DNA from: Pseudaminobacter sp047739745
Lineage (GTDB): Bacteria > Pseudomonadota > Alphaproteobacteria > Rhizobiales > Rhizobiaceae
DNA length: 64,000 nucleotides
Assembly: GCF_047739745.1 (NCBI RefSeq)
Contig: NZ_JBLLVA010000001.1
Span: 310,001 to 374,000 of the forward strand
Direction: 5' to 3'
A program made the position numbers and the translations under genes. A model generated the notes under the pieces. It was not told the DNA's origin and ran no database searches. It saw nothing but the letters and a program-made list of their open reading frames with translations. Shown piece by piece: positions 1-9,081 of this stretch; the first letter of the stretch is position 1, and each line of letters begins with the position of its first letter.

Positions 1-1026
1 AAGCGCGTCATCGCCTATTCGACCTGCTCACAGCTCGGCTACATGTTCGTGGCGCTCGGCATGGGCTTCTATTCGGCAGCGATTTTCCACCTGTTCACCC
101 ATGCCTTCTTCAAGGCGCTGCTGTTCCTCGGCTCGGGCTCGGTCATCCATGCGGTTTCCGACGAGCAGGACATGCGCAAGATGGGCGGGCTGCGCAGGCT
201 TATCCCGGTCACCTACTGGATGATGATCATCGGCACGCTGGCGCTGACCGGCGTCGGCGTTCCCGCAACCATCATCGGCACGGCCGGCTTCTTCTCCAAG
301 GACGCGATCATCGAGGGCGCCTTTGTCGGCCACAATGCGGTCGCGGGCTTCGCCTTCACCGCACTGGTGATCGCCGCCGTCTTCACCAGCTTCTATTCGT
401 GGCGCCTGATATTCATGACGTTCCACGGCCAGCCGCGCGCAACGGCCGACGTGATGCATCATGTGCATGAATCGCCGCCCGTGATGCTGGTGCCGCTGAT
501 CCTCCTCGCCGCTGGCGCCCTGTTTGCCGGCGTGGTCTTCCATGAGCAATTCATCGGTGAAGCTTATGAGGCGTTCTGGAAGACGGCGCTGTTCACCTTG
601 CCTGACAACCACATACTGCACGATTTCCACGATGTGCCGTTGTGGGTGAAGCTTGCGCCCTTCGTTGCCATGCTCATCGGTTTCTTCGTCGCCTGGCACT
701 TCTATATCCGCTCGCCGGAAACGCCGAGGAACCTCGCCGCGCAGCATCGCGGGCTCTACGCCTTCCTGCTCAACAAGTGGTATTTCGACGAGTTGTACGA
801 CCTGATTTTCGTGCGCACGGCCAAGTGGCTCGGCAACTTCCTGTGGAAGAAGGGTGACGGCTGGTTCATCGACGGCCTGGGCCCCGACGGCATTTCGGCG
901 CGCGTCATCGACGTCACCAATCGGGCTGTGCGCTTCCAGTCCGGATATCTCTATCACTACGCTTTCGTCATGCTGATCGGCGTTGCCGCGTTCCTCAGCT
1001 GGATGATGCTCGGGGGCTCATTCTGA
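1..1026 (+). CDS. nuoL: NADH-quinone oxidoreductase subunit L (3' part; start lies before the window)
   Basis: This is the C-terminal part of the proton-pumping antiporter-like subunit NuoL of respiratory complex I in the inner membrane. The reading frame is open from base 1, and the first residues (KRVIAYSTCSQLGYM) are the conserved motif of the NuoL/M/N family that follows the discontinuous transmembrane helix. The visible 341 residues hold several membrane helices and end with the long amphipathic C-terminal segment expected of NuoL. The stop codon overlaps the nuoM start (TGATG), which indicates translational coupling within the nuo operon. About the first 300 residues are missing because of the window edge, not because the gene is broken. 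Confidence 0.96.
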   Translation, partial: KRVIAYSTCSQLGYMFVALGMGFYSAAIFHLFTHAFFKALLFLGSGSVIHAVSDEQDMRKMGGLRRLIPVTYWMMIIGTLALTGVGVPATIIGTAGFFSKDAIIEGAFVGHNAVAGFAFTALVIAAVFTSFYSWRLIFMTFHGQPRATADVMHHVHESPPVMLVPLILLAAGALFAGVVFHEQFIGEAYEAFWKTALFTLPDNHILHDFHDVPLWVKLAPFVAMLIGFFVAWHFYIRSPETPRNLAAQHRGLYAFLLNKWYFDELYDLIFVRTAKWLGNFLWKKGDGWFIDGLGPDGISARVIDVTNRAVRFQSGYLYHYAFVMLIGVAAFLSWMMLGGSF

Positions 1027-2531
1027 TGACCGACTGGCCAATTCTTTCCACGGTCACCTTTCTGCCGCTGGTCGGCGCGTTCTTGATCCTGCTGATCCGT
1101 GACGACGGCGAGGGCTCGAAGCGCAATATCCGCAACGTCGCCCTGCTGACGACGGTGTTCACCTTCCTGCTGTCGCTGTTCATCTGGGCGGACTTCGACA
1201 ACAACGAAGTCGGCTTCCAGATGGTCGAAAAGACCGACTGGCTGGACAGCGGTATTTCCTACCACATGGGCGTCGATGGCATTTCCATGCTGTTCGTCAT
1301 CCTGACGACGTTCCTGATGCCGCTCTGTATCCTGGCAAGCCGCGAGGCGATCCAGATCCGCGTCAAGGAATACATGATTTCGTTCCTCGTCCTGGAAACG
1401 CTGATGATCGGCGTGTTCTGCGCGCTCGACATCGTGCTGTTCTATGTGTTCTTCGAGGGCGGCCTGATCCCGATGTTCATCATCATCGGCGTGTGGGGCG
1501 GCAAGCGCCGGGTCTACGCCAGCTTCAAATTCTTCCTCTACACGCTGCTTGGCTCGGTGCTGATGCTGCTCGCCATCATGGCGATGTTCTGGCAGTCCGG
1601 CACGACCGACATACCGACGCTGCTGACGCACGACTTCCCGACGTCCATGCAGACCTGGCTATGGTTGGCCTTCTTCGCCTCTTTCGCGGTGAAGATGCCG
1701 ATGTGGCCGGTGCACACCTGGCTGCCTGATGCTCACGTCGAAGCGCCGACCGCCGGGTCGGTCATTCTGGCGGGCGTGCTGCTCAAGATGGGCGGCTACG
1801 GCTTCCTGCGCTTCTCACTGCCGATGTTCCCCGATGCGTCGCTCTATTTCCAGCCGCTGGTGTTCGCGCTCTCAGTCATCGCCATCATCTATACCTCGCT
1901 GGTGGCGTTGATGCAGGAGGACATGAAGAAGCTGATCGCCTATTCGTCGGTCGCGCATATGGGCTATGTCACCATGGGCATCTTCGCGCTCAATCAGGAG
2001 GGCATCCAGGGCGCGATCTTCCAGATGCTGTCCCATGGGCTGGTCTCCAGCGCGCTCTTCCTGTGCGTGGGCGTCATCTACGACCGCATGCACACCCGCG
2101 AGATCGCCGCCTATGGCGGACTGGTCAACAATATGCCGAAATACGCGGTGATTTTCCTGATATTCACCATGGCCAATGTCGGCCTGCCGGGCACCAGCGG
2201 TTTCGTCGGCGAGTTCCTGACGCTGCTCGGCGCGTTCAAGGTCAATACCTGGGTGGCGCTGTTTGCCACGACCGGCGTGATCCTGTCGGCCAGCTATGCG
2301 CTGTGGCTCTACCGCAAGGTGGTGTTCGGCGCGCTGACGAAGGAAAGCCTGAAGGGCATGCTCGACCTGTCGACGCGCGAGAAGGCGGTCATCTATCCGC
2401 TGGTCGTATTCACCATCTTCTTCGGCGTCTACCCGGCTCCGGTCTTCGACGCGACCGCCGCCTCGGTCAAGGCGTTGATCGACAACATCACCGTATCGCT
2501 CGACGTGGCGCAGGCCGCGGTCGCGAATTGA
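1026..2531 (+). CDS. nuoM: NADH-quinone oxidoreductase subunit M
   Basis: NuoM is a proton-pumping membrane subunit of complex I. The 501-residue length is normal for the family. Seen in the sequence: the motif HTWLPDAHVEAPTAGSV with the conserved histidine and glutamate of the proton channel, followed by LLKMGGYG, and later IAYSSVAHMGYV, the family signature also seen in NuoL. The protein is hydrophobic throughout and has many predicted membrane helices. The ATG start overlaps the nuoL stop. nuoN follows 13 bases downstream after a purine-rich spacer (acaggaacagg) that can serve as the ribosome site. Assignment to M rather than L or N follows from motif, length and position between them. Confidence 0.97.
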   Translation: MTDWPILSTVTFLPLVGAFLILLIRDDGEGSKRNIRNVALLTTVFTFLLSLFIWADFDNNEVGFQMVEKTDWLDSGISYHMGVDGISMLFVILTTFLMPLCILASREAIQIRVKEYMISFLVLETLMIGVFCALDIVLFYVFFEGGLIPMFIIIGVWGGKRRVYASFKFFLYTLLGSVLMLLAIMAMFWQSGTTDIPTLLTHDFPTSMQTWLWLAFFASFAVKMPMWPVHTWLPDAHVEAPTAGSVILAGVLLKMGGYGFLRFSLPMFPDASLYFQPLVFALSVIAIIYTSLVALMQEDMKKLIAYSSVAHMGYVTMGIFALNQEGIQGAIFQMLSHGLVSSALFLCVGVIYDRMHTREIAAYGGLVNNMPKYAVIFLIFTMANVGLPGTSGFVGEFLTLLGAFKVNTWVALFATTGVILSASYALWLYRKVVFGALTKESLKGMLDLSTREKAVIYPLVVFTIFFGVYPAPVFDATAASVKALIDNITVSLDVAQAAVAN

Positions 2532-2544
2532 CAGGAACAGGTAA

Positions 2545-3981
2545 ATGACGCCGGAACTCGCTTCGAGCCTCGTGCTGCTTTCGCCGGAACTGATCATCGC
2601 GGCCAGTGCCATGGCGCTGCTGATGATCGGCGTGTTTTCCGGAACGCGGGCAAACGACATCGTCAACGGCCTTGCCGTCGCCGTGCTTGCAGGCGCCGGC
2701 GCGTGGATGCTTTTGTTCGCGGGGCAGGGCAAGGCGTTCGATGGTGCGCTTGTCGCCGATCCGTTCTCGACCTTCATGAAAGTCCTGATGCTGATTGGCT
2801 CCGCGGTCACGCTGGTCATGTCGGTGGGCTTCGCAAAGGCGGAGAAGTTCGACCGGTTCGAGTATCCGGTGCTGGTCCTGCTTGCCACCGGCGGCATGAT
2901 GCTGATGATTTCGGCCAATGATATGATGACGCTCTATCTCGGCCTGGAATTGCAGTCGCTCGCCCTTTATGTGGTCGCGGCGATCAATCGCGACAGCGCG
3001 CGCTCGACCGAGGCGGGGCTTAAATATTTCGTCCTCAGCGCGCTGTCGTCGGGCATCCTGCTTTATGGCATCACGCTGGTCTACGGCTACACCGGCCATA
3101 CCGGCTTCGACGCCATAGCAAGCGCGCTGACGGGCGCCGAGCGTCAACTCGGCCTCGTCTTCGGCCTCGTGCTGGTACTCGCCGGCGTTGCGTTCAAGAT
3201 CTCGGCGGTTCCTTTTCACATGTGGACACCGGACGTTTACGAGGGCGCGCCGACGCCGGTGACCGCGTTCTTCGCATCGGCGCCAAAGATGGCGGCGATG
3301 GCGCTAATGGTCCGGGTGACCATGACGCCGTTCGAGCCGATCGGCCCGGACTGGCAGCAGATCATCGTCTTCGTGTCGATCGGCTCGATGGCGCTTGGCT
3401 CGTTTGCGGCAATCGGCCAGCGGAACATCAAGCGCATGATGGCCTATTCCTCGATCGGCCATGTGGGCTTTGCGTTGGTCGGCCTTGCGGCGAACACCGA
3501 AGCGGGCATCCGCGGTGTGGCCATCTACATGCTGATCTATCTCGTCATGACGCTCGGCACTTTTGCCTTCATTCTCGCGATGCGGCGCAAGGACGGCAAT
3601 GTCGAGCAGATCGGCGATCTGACGGGGCTTGCCGGAACCAATCCGATGATGGCAACGGTGCTGACCCTCTTGATGTTTTCGCTGGCGGGCATTCCTCCAC
3701 TCGCCGGCTTCTGGGCAAAATGGTACGTGTTCCTCGCCGCGATCAACGCCGGGCTCTATGGCCTGGCCGTCATCGGCGTGCTGATGTCGGTGGTTGCGGC
3801 CTATTATTATCTGCGTATCATCAAGATCATGTGGTTTGACGAACCTGTCGAGGGCTTCCAGCCGATGGCCGGCGAGTTGCGCCTGGTGCTTGGTCTGTCG
3901 GGTATTTTCGTGTTGTTCTACGTGTTTATCGGCGGTCCGATCGGGCGCGTGGCTGAGGCCGCCGCCAAGACGTTCTTCTGA
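2545..3981 (+). CDS. nuoN: NADH-quinone oxidoreductase subunit N
   Basis: NuoN is the third antiporter-like proton-pumping subunit of complex I and the last nuo gene of the operon. It has 478 residues, normal for NuoN. Visible signatures are LQSLALYVVAAINR in the central region, FHMWTPDVYEGAPTPVTAFFA with the conserved proline and glutamate, and IKRMMAYSSIGHVGFALVG. The protein is hydrophobic throughout. The gene is followed after four bases by birA, a linkage conserved in many alphaproteobacteria, so birA and rnj are probably cotranscribed with the nuo operon. Confidence 0.97.
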   Translation: MTPELASSLVLLSPELIIAASAMALLMIGVFSGTRANDIVNGLAVAVLAGAGAWMLLFAGQGKAFDGALVADPFSTFMKVLMLIGSAVTLVMSVGFAKAEKFDRFEYPVLVLLATGGMMLMISANDMMTLYLGLELQSLALYVVAAINRDSARSTEAGLKYFVLSALSSGILLYGITLVYGYTGHTGFDAIASALTGAERQLGLVFGLVLVLAGVAFKISAVPFHMWTPDVYEGAPTPVTAFFASAPKMAAMALMVRVTMTPFEPIGPDWQQIIVFVSIGSMALGSFAAIGQRNIKRMMAYSSIGHVGFALVGLAANTEAGIRGVAIYMLIYLVMTLGTFAFILAMRRKDGNVEQIGDLTGLAGTNPMMATVLTLLMFSLAGIPPLAGFWAKWYVFLAAINAGLYGLAVIGVLMSVVAAYYYLRIIKIMWFDEPVEGFQPMAGELRLVLGLSGIFVLFYVFIGGPIGRVAEAAAKTFF

Positions 3982-3985
3982 CGGC

Positions 3986-4813
3986 ATGGCATTTTCGCTG
4001 GCTCCGACATCCACGTCCGAAGGTTTTCGGCTCGAAGCCCGTGATAGTGTCGGATCGACCAATGCCATTGCCCTGGAGCGTGCTCGCGAAGGCGATCCAG
4101 GCAGATTGTGGATCGTGTCGAAAAAGCAGGAGAGCGGGCGCGGGCGGCGCGGGCGCGCCTGGGCGACGCCGGAAGGCAATCTCGCAGCGACCCTGCTTCT
4201 GATCGTCGGCCGCGATCTCAAGACGGCAGCCACGCTCGGCTTCGTCGCGGGGCTGGCGCTGGCTGACGCGCTCGATGCAGCCGTTCCTGGAGGCCGCATC
4301 TCCATCGCGCCGGATGGTGGCAGTGGCGCGCGCGGCAATCGTTTCGAACTGAAATGGCCTAACGACGTGTTGGCCGATGGCGCCAAGCTTGCGGGCATAC
4401 TGCTTGAATCGTCACAACTCGACGACGAGCACAGCGCGCTGGCGATCGGCATCGGTGTCAATGTGGTCGCGCATCCGCAAGACGTTCCTTATCCGGCGAC
4501 TTCACTCAGCGCGCTTGGCGCTGCATGCAATGCCGAGACGCTGTTCCTGGCCCTGTCGGATGCGTGGAGCCAAAACATGCGCGCATGGAACGAGGGGCGC
4601 GGTGTAGCGCTTATCCGCGAGCGTTGGCTGTCTCGCGCCGCCGGTCTCGGCGGCCAGGTCGCGGTAAGGGTCGACGGCAATGTGGTGCGCGGCGTGTTCG
4701 AAACCATCGACGAGGATTGCCGCTTCGTCATTCGCGACGACACGGGCGCACTGCTGAAAATCGCAGCCGGCGACGTGCATTTCGGCGCGGTCGCGTCGGC
4801 AGGCGCAGTCTGA
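3986..4813 (+). CDS. birA: biotin-[acetyl-CoA-carboxylase] ligase
   Basis: This enzyme activates biotin as biotinyl-AMP and attaches it to the carrier lysine of acetyl-CoA carboxylase and related carboxylases. The 275-residue protein has the catalytic core only; the N-terminal DNA-binding domain of E. coli BirA is absent, so it is not expected to be a repressor. Visible motifs are SGRGRRGRAWATPEGNL (ATP/biotin site) and KWPNDVLADGAKLAGILLE, followed by GIGVNV. The ATG at 3986 was chosen because it begins just after the nuoN stop and leads straight into the conserved core; the open frame continues upstream inside nuoN without homology. Confidence 0.95.
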   Translation: MAFSLAPTSTSEGFRLEARDSVGSTNAIALERAREGDPGRLWIVSKKQESGRGRRGRAWATPEGNLAATLLLIVGRDLKTAATLGFVAGLALADALDAAVPGGRISIAPDGGSGARGNRFELKWPNDVLADGAKLAGILLESSQLDDEHSALAIGIGVNVVAHPQDVPYPATSLSALGAACNAETLFLALSDAWSQNMRAWNEGRGVALIRERWLSRAAGLGGQVAVRVDGNVVRGVFETIDEDCRFVIRDDTGALLKIAAGDVHFGAVASAGAV

Positions 4814-4824
4814 AAGGTAAGGTA

Positions 4825-6495
4825 ATGGCGAAATCCAGGGAAGCTGAACTCGTATTCGCACCACTAGGCGGCGTTGGCGAGATCGGCATGAATTTCGCCC
4901 TCTACGGTTATGGCCCTGCCAATCAGCGCGAATGGATCATCGTCGATGTCGGCGTCACCTTTCCGGATCCGACATTGCCGGGCGTCGATCTGGTTTTGCC
5001 TGACACGCGGTTCATCGAAGAGGAACTGCATAATCTGCGCGGCATCATCATTACCCACGCCCATGAGGACCATTATGGCGCGCTGCTCGATCTGTGGCCG
5101 CGGCTGAAGGCCCCGGTGTGGATGACGCCGTTTTCCGCCGGCCTGCTTGAGGCCAAGCGGCAGTCGGAAAATGGCGCCGCGAAGGTGCCGGTGACAATCT
5201 ACCGCGCGGGCGAAACATTCGAGGTCGGCCCGTTCAGCATCGAAGCGGTGCCGGTCAGCCATTCGATCCCGGAGCCGGTCTCGCTGGCCATCACCTCGCC
5301 GCTCGGCACGGTGATCCATACAGGCGACTGGAAGATCGATCCGGCGCCGGAAATCGGCCCGATGACGGATGAGGCGCGGTTTCGTGCGCTTGGCGACAAG
5401 GGGGTGCTGGCATTGGTCTGCGATTCGACCAACGCGCTGCGCGACGGAGATTCGCCGTCGGAGCAGGCAGTCGGTCAGGGTTTGCGCGGCGTCATCGAGA
5501 GGGCGCCCGGCCGTGTCGCGGTCACGACGTTTTCTTCCAATGTCGGGCGTATCCGTTCGATCGCCGAGGCTGCGCGCGACACCGGACGCCAGGTGCTGGT
5601 GCTTGGCCGCTCATTGAAGCGGGTCATCGATGTGGCGAGCGAGCTCGGCTATATGGACGGCCTGCCGGAGTTCGTTTCCGAAGACGACTACGGTTACATT
5701 CCGCGCGAGCACCTTGTGATCATCTGCACCGGCAGCCAGGGCGAGCCGCGCGCGGCCCTTGCCAAGCTGGCGCGTGACGAGATGAAGACGGTGGCGCTCT
5801 CGCCGGGCGATATCGTGGTCTATTCGTCGCGTACCATTCCGGGCAACGAGAAGGCCATTCTCGAAATCAAGAATCTGCTGATCGACCAGGGCATCAAGAT
5901 CATCGAGGACAGCGACGCGCTGGTGCATGTGTCGGGCCATCCGCGCCGCAGCGAGTTGCGCCGCATGTATGAATGGACGCGCCCACGAATTTGCGTTCCA
6001 GTCCATGGGGAGGCGGCTCACCTCGTCGCCCATGGCGCGCTGGCATCGGCGGCCGGGGTGCCGGAAGTCGCACAGGTGCGCGATGGCGACATGCTGCGCC
6101 TGGCGCCTGGCGGCGCCGAGATCATCGATCAGGTGCCGTTCGGTCGCGTCTACAAGGATGGCAAGCTGATCGGCAACGACGAAGTGATGGGGATTCGCGA
6201 ACGCCGCAAGCTTTCATTTGCCGGGCATGTGGCGGTCAATGTCGTGCTGGACGAACGGTATGAACTGGCCGGCGACCCCGACATCGTGTCGATTGGCGTG
6301 GCGCGGCTCGACAACGCTGGCGACGATATCGAGGATCTGATGCTGGATGCGGCAATCGGCGCGGTCGACTCCATACCACGTGCGCGCCGAAAAGACCTGG
6401 ACCTCGTGCAGGAGGCCGTGCGCCGGGCAGTGCGCTCGGAAGCCAACGATGCCTGGGGCAAGAAACCGCTCGTCACGGTGTTCGTGACGCGCTGA
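4825..6495 (+). CDS. rnj: ribonuclease J
   Basis: RNase J is a metallo-beta-lactamase-fold 5'-3' exo- and endoribonuclease active in mRNA decay and rRNA maturation. It has 556 residues, typical for the family. The catalytic zinc motif HAHEDH is at residues 78-83; further conserved blocks are HTGDWKIDPAP, the beta-CASP segment TTFSSNVGRI and IICTGSQGEPRAALAKLA, and HVSGHPRR near residue 370. The start at 4825 follows the purine-rich site aaggtaagg and begins MAKSREAELVFAPLGGVGEIGMN, which matches the family N-terminus. The open frame 5' of it lies within birA and was rejected. Confidence 0.96.
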   Translation: MAKSREAELVFAPLGGVGEIGMNFALYGYGPANQREWIIVDVGVTFPDPTLPGVDLVLPDTRFIEEELHNLRGIIITHAHEDHYGALLDLWPRLKAPVWMTPFSAGLLEAKRQSENGAAKVPVTIYRAGETFEVGPFSIEAVPVSHSIPEPVSLAITSPLGTVIHTGDWKIDPAPEIGPMTDEARFRALGDKGVLALVCDSTNALRDGDSPSEQAVGQGLRGVIERAPGRVAVTTFSSNVGRIRSIAEAARDTGRQVLVLGRSLKRVIDVASELGYMDGLPEFVSEDDYGYIPREHLVIICTGSQGEPRAALAKLARDEMKTVALSPGDIVVYSSRTIPGNEKAILEIKNLLIDQGIKIIEDSDALVHVSGHPRRSELRRMYEWTRPRICVPVHGEAAHLVAHGALASAAGVPEVAQVRDGDMLRLAPGGAEIIDQVPFGRVYKDGKLIGNDEVMGIRERRKLSFAGHVAVNVVLDERYELAGDPDIVSIGVARLDNAGDDIEDLMLDAAIGAVDSIPRARRKDLDLVQEAVRRAVRSEANDAWGKKPLVTVFVTR

Positions 6496-6509
6496 CAGGA
6501 GTTGCCGAA

Positions 6510-6914
6510 ATGCTCGGTCGCCTGAATCATGTCGCAATCGCCGTGCCCGATCTGGAAGCGGCGAGCGCCATCTACCGCGATGCGCTGGGGGCGAAGCTGA
6601 GCGACCCGCAGGCATTGCCCGAACATGGCGTGACCGTGGTGTTCATCGATACCGGCAACAGCAAGATCGAGCTGATGGAGCCGCTGGGCGAGGGCTCTCC
6701 CATCGCGGCGTTCCTGGAAAAGAACCCGTCCGGCGGCATGCATCACGTCTGTTACGAGGTCGAGGATATCGCCGCAGCCCGGGATCGGTTGCAGGCGACC
6801 GGCGCGCGCATCCTCGGCGACGGCAATCCCAAGACCGGCGCCCATGGCAAGCCGGTGCTTTTTCTGCATCCCAAGGATTTCTTGGGAACGCTGGTCGAAT
6901 TGGAGCAGGTTTAA
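6510..6914 (+). CDS. mce: methylmalonyl-CoA epimerase
   Basis: This is a vicinal-oxygen-chelate protein of 134 residues that interconverts (2R)- and (2S)-methylmalonyl-CoA, the step before B12-dependent methylmalonyl-CoA mutase in propionyl-CoA use. Visible family signatures are the N-terminal LGRLNHVAIAVPDLEAA with the first metal-binding histidine, the central IELMEPLGEGSPIAAFLEKN, the GGMHHVCYEVEDI block and the C-terminal HPKDFLGTLVELEQ with the metal-binding glutamate. It lies 14 bases after rnj with an aggag ribosome site, and DUF1467 follows three bases later; this order is conserved in Rhizobiales. Confidence 0.95.
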   Translation: MLGRLNHVAIAVPDLEAASAIYRDALGAKLSDPQALPEHGVTVVFIDTGNSKIELMEPLGEGSPIAAFLEKNPSGGMHHVCYEVEDIAAARDRLQATGARILGDGNPKTGAHGKPVLFLHPKDFLGTLVELEQV

Positions 6915-6917
6915 GTC

Positions 6918-7187
6918 ATGGGCTGGATTTCGGCCGCCGCGATTTTCTTCATCATTTGGTGGACCGTGCTGTTCGTCGCCTTGCCGTTCGGTCTGAAGAC
7001 CCAGGACGAGAACGACGACGTGACGCTTGGCACCGTGGCGAGCGCGCCCGGGCGGCCTCATATGCTGAAAACCGTCATCCGCACGACAATCGCCGCGATC
7101 ATTATTTTCGGCGCCTTCTATTATGTCACGGTGGTCGCCGGTTACGGGTTCGACGACATTCCGAGCTTCTTGCCTGAGATGAACTGA
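6918..7187 (+). CDS. DUF1467 family small membrane protein
   Basis: This 89-residue protein belongs to the DUF1467 family, which is widespread in alphaproteobacteria directly after mce. It has two predicted membrane helices (about residues 3-24 and 54-74) joined by a short loop containing the family-typical GLKTQDE and VTLGTVASAPGRP segments. No function is established. The three-base spacing after mce shows that it is cotranscribed with it. It ends the gene block before a spacer of more than 500 bases that carries a small-RNA candidate on the other strand. Confidence 0.9.
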   Translation: MGWISAAAIFFIIWWTVLFVALPFGLKTQDENDDVTLGTVASAPGRPHMLKTVIRTTIAAIIIFGAFYYVTVVAGYGFDDIPSFLPEMN

Positions 7188-7334
7188 TCGAGCAGCCTCC
7201 GGCTCGGCCAACCTGAAATCGGGCCTCATCGAGGCCAGCGCGCCAGTCGCGACCGCGTCCTTACGCATCGGACGTAGGAACTCGAAGCGGCTTCGGCGAT
7301 TGCGGCAAGATGTCGTGCAAAGTTCTTGATTGCA

Positions 7335-7364
7335 CAAAAAAAATGCAAGGCACGAGGCCTTGCA
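7335..7364 (-). terminator. intrinsic terminator on the minus strand
   Basis: The 8-bp arms TGCAAGGC (7344-7351) and GCCTTGCA (7357-7364) enclose a five-base loop. On the minus strand the hairpin is followed by an uninterrupted run of T residues (A run on the plus strand, 7335-7343). The plus-strand side has no T tract, so the terminator faces the minus strand and cannot belong to DUF1467. Confidence 0.8.
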
Positions 7365-7485
7365 ATTGAACGCGTCCGATCTGCTTTCCGTTACCGGCGG
7401 CTGCGGATTATCGCGCCTAGATCGCATCCTCCCAAGACTTTGACCGCGCAGGAAGACAGATTTTCCTCTGCCCTCTCAGTTATCG
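7335..7485 (-). ncRNA. candidate trans-acting small RNA, possibly of the alpha-r45 (Smr45C) type
   Basis: The minus strand of the mce/DUF1467-proS spacer carries a near-perfect intrinsic terminator (stem 7344-7351/7357-7364, then a T tract at 7335-7343) with no open reading frame in front of it. About 120 bases upstream are a possible -10 (CTAGTG, 7491-7496 on the minus strand) and -35 (GTGACA, 7515-7520) with an 18-base spacer, which gives a transcript of about 150 nucleotides. From memory, rhizobial alpha-r45 RNAs are about 150 nt and map near proS, but I cannot check this here. The transcript contains the unpaired-looking purine run gggagga. The 5' end is inferred; the terminator is seen directly. 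Confidence 0.55.
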
Positions 7486-7755
7486 GAGCACACTAGACCA
7501 AGACGCGATAAATTGTCACTAGGAATTTTGCGTTGGGCCAGATCAATATGTGATGCAGTGCACAATATAGATGCAGCCGCTGCCTAAATTGCAGCCAATC
7601 GCATGACTGGCCAGTTAAGAGGCAGGATGCGGCAACCAGCGACCTTGGGTCCGGGTTTTCATTCGGTCATGAAGTGGCTATGAAGTGCCGGCAGTCAGCA
7701 CTGCGTTGTCGCTGATTCCGGCGCCTTCCCTGCCACCTCTTTGACGGAATTTTCC

Positions 7756-9081
7756 ATGCGTCTGTCGCGCTACTTCCTTCCCATCCTGAAAGAGAATCCG
7801 CGCGAGGCCGAAATCGTTTCGCATCGATTGATGCTGCGCGCCGGCATGATCCGCCAGCAGGCTGCGGGAAGCTTCTCATGGCTGCCGCTGGGCAAGCGCG
7901 TTCTTGACAAGGTCTGTCGCATCGTGCGCGAGGAGCAGGACCGCGCCGGCGCCCTGGAAATTCTCATGCCGACCATTCAATCGGCCGATCTGTGGCGCGA
8001 GAGCGGTCGCTATGACGATTATGGCGACGAGATGCTGCGCATCAAGGACCGCAACAAGCGCGACATGCTGTTCGGCCCGACCAACGAGGAGATGGTCACC
8101 GAGATTTTCCGCTCCTACGTGAAGACCTACAAGGATCTGCCGCTCAATCTCTATCACATCCAGTGGAAGTTTCGCGACGAGCGGCGGCCCCGCTTCGGCG
8201 TAATGCGGTCGCGCGAGTTCCTGATGAAGGACGCCTATTCCTTCGACATCGATTTCGAAGGCGCCAAAGCGGCTTACAACCGCATGTTCGTGTCCTACCT
8301 GCGCACATTCACGCGCATGGGGTTGCAGGCCATTCCGATGCGAGCCGACACCGGTCCGATCGGCGGCGATCTCAGCCACGAGTTCATTATCCTGGCCGAG
8401 ACCGGCGAGAGCCAGGTTTATTGTCACCGCGACTTCCTGGCGCTGCCGGTGCCTGGCGAAGACACGGACTTCTCCAACGACGCGGAAATCGGCGGCATCG
8501 TCAGGGACTGGACCACGCCTTATGCGGCGACAGACGAGATGCATGACGAGGCCGCCTGGGATGCCATCGGTGAAACGGACCGGCTTTCCGCGCGCGGCAT
8601 CGAGGTCGGTCACATCTTCCATTTCGGCGAAAAATATTCACGACCGATGGGCGCCAAGGTCACCGGTGCCGACGGCAAGGACCATTTTGTTTCCATGGGC
8701 TCCTACGGCATCGGCCCGACTCGGCTGATCGCTGCCATTATCGAGGCCTCGCATGACGAGAACGGCATTATCTGGCCGGAGTCGGTGGCGCCCTTCGACA
8801 TCGGCATCATCAATATGAAGACCGGTGACGGCGAATGTGACCGCATCTGCGAAGAGCTCTACAGTGCACTGACTGCCGCTGGGCGCGACGTCCTCTATGA
8901 CGACACCGACCAGCGACCGGGCGGCAAATTCGCCACCGCCGATCTGATCGGTCTGCCTTGGCAATTGATCGTCGGACCGCGCGGGGCGGCGTCCGGAGAG
9001 GTCGAGATCAAGAACCGCCGCACAGGCGAGCGTGAAACCTTGCCCATCGCCGAAGCCGCAATACGGTTCGGGGCCGCCTGA
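7756..9081 (+). CDS. proS: prolyl-tRNA synthetase (short alphaproteobacterial form)
   Basis: This class II aminoacyl-tRNA synthetase charges tRNA-Pro. The 441-residue length is that of the alphaproteobacterial form, which lacks the large editing insertion of E. coli ProS. Visible are the N-terminal MRLSRYFLPILKENPREAE, motif 2 around FRDERRPRFGVMRSREFLMKDAYSF, motif 3 GSYGIGPTRLIAAIIE, and the C-terminal anticodon-binding domain from about residue 340. The ATG at 7756 was chosen because it gives the family N-terminus; the TTG 15 bases upstream is in frame but adds non-conserved residues. The stop overlaps the lolC start (TGATG). Confidence 0.96.
   Translation: MRLSRYFLPILKENPREAEIVSHRLMLRAGMIRQQAAGSFSWLPLGKRVLDKVCRIVREEQDRAGALEILMPTIQSADLWRESGRYDDYGDEMLRIKDRNKRDMLFGPTNEEMVTEIFRSYVKTYKDLPLNLYHIQWKFRDERRPRFGVMRSREFLMKDAYSFDIDFEGAKAAYNRMFVSYLRTFTRMGLQAIPMRADTGPIGGDLSHEFIILAETGESQVYCHRDFLALPVPGEDTDFSNDAEIGGIVRDWTTPYAATDEMHDEAAWDAIGETDRLSARGIEVGHIFHFGEKYSRPMGAKVTGADGKDHFVSMGSYGIGPTRLIAAIIEASHDENGIIWPESVAPFDIGIINMKTGDGECDRICEELYSALTAAGRDVLYDDTDQRPGGKFATADLIGLPWQLIVGPRGAASGEVEIKNRRTGERETLPIAEAAIRFGAA

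Larger units (their letters stand above)
7188..7755. other. 568-base spacer between DUF1467 and proS
   Basis: No protein-coding gene is supported here. The spacer holds the small-RNA candidate and its terminator on the minus strand (7335-7485). The stretch 7520-7750 is comparatively AT-rich and probably contains the proS promoter, but I could not assign a confident -35/-10 pair on the plus strand. Confidence 0.6.

Noticed and set aside
4525..4824. N-terminal extension of RNase J by 100 residues
   Set aside because: The extension lies inside birA, is Arg-rich frame-shadow sequence, and the ATG at 4825 gives the normal family N-terminus with a ribosome site.
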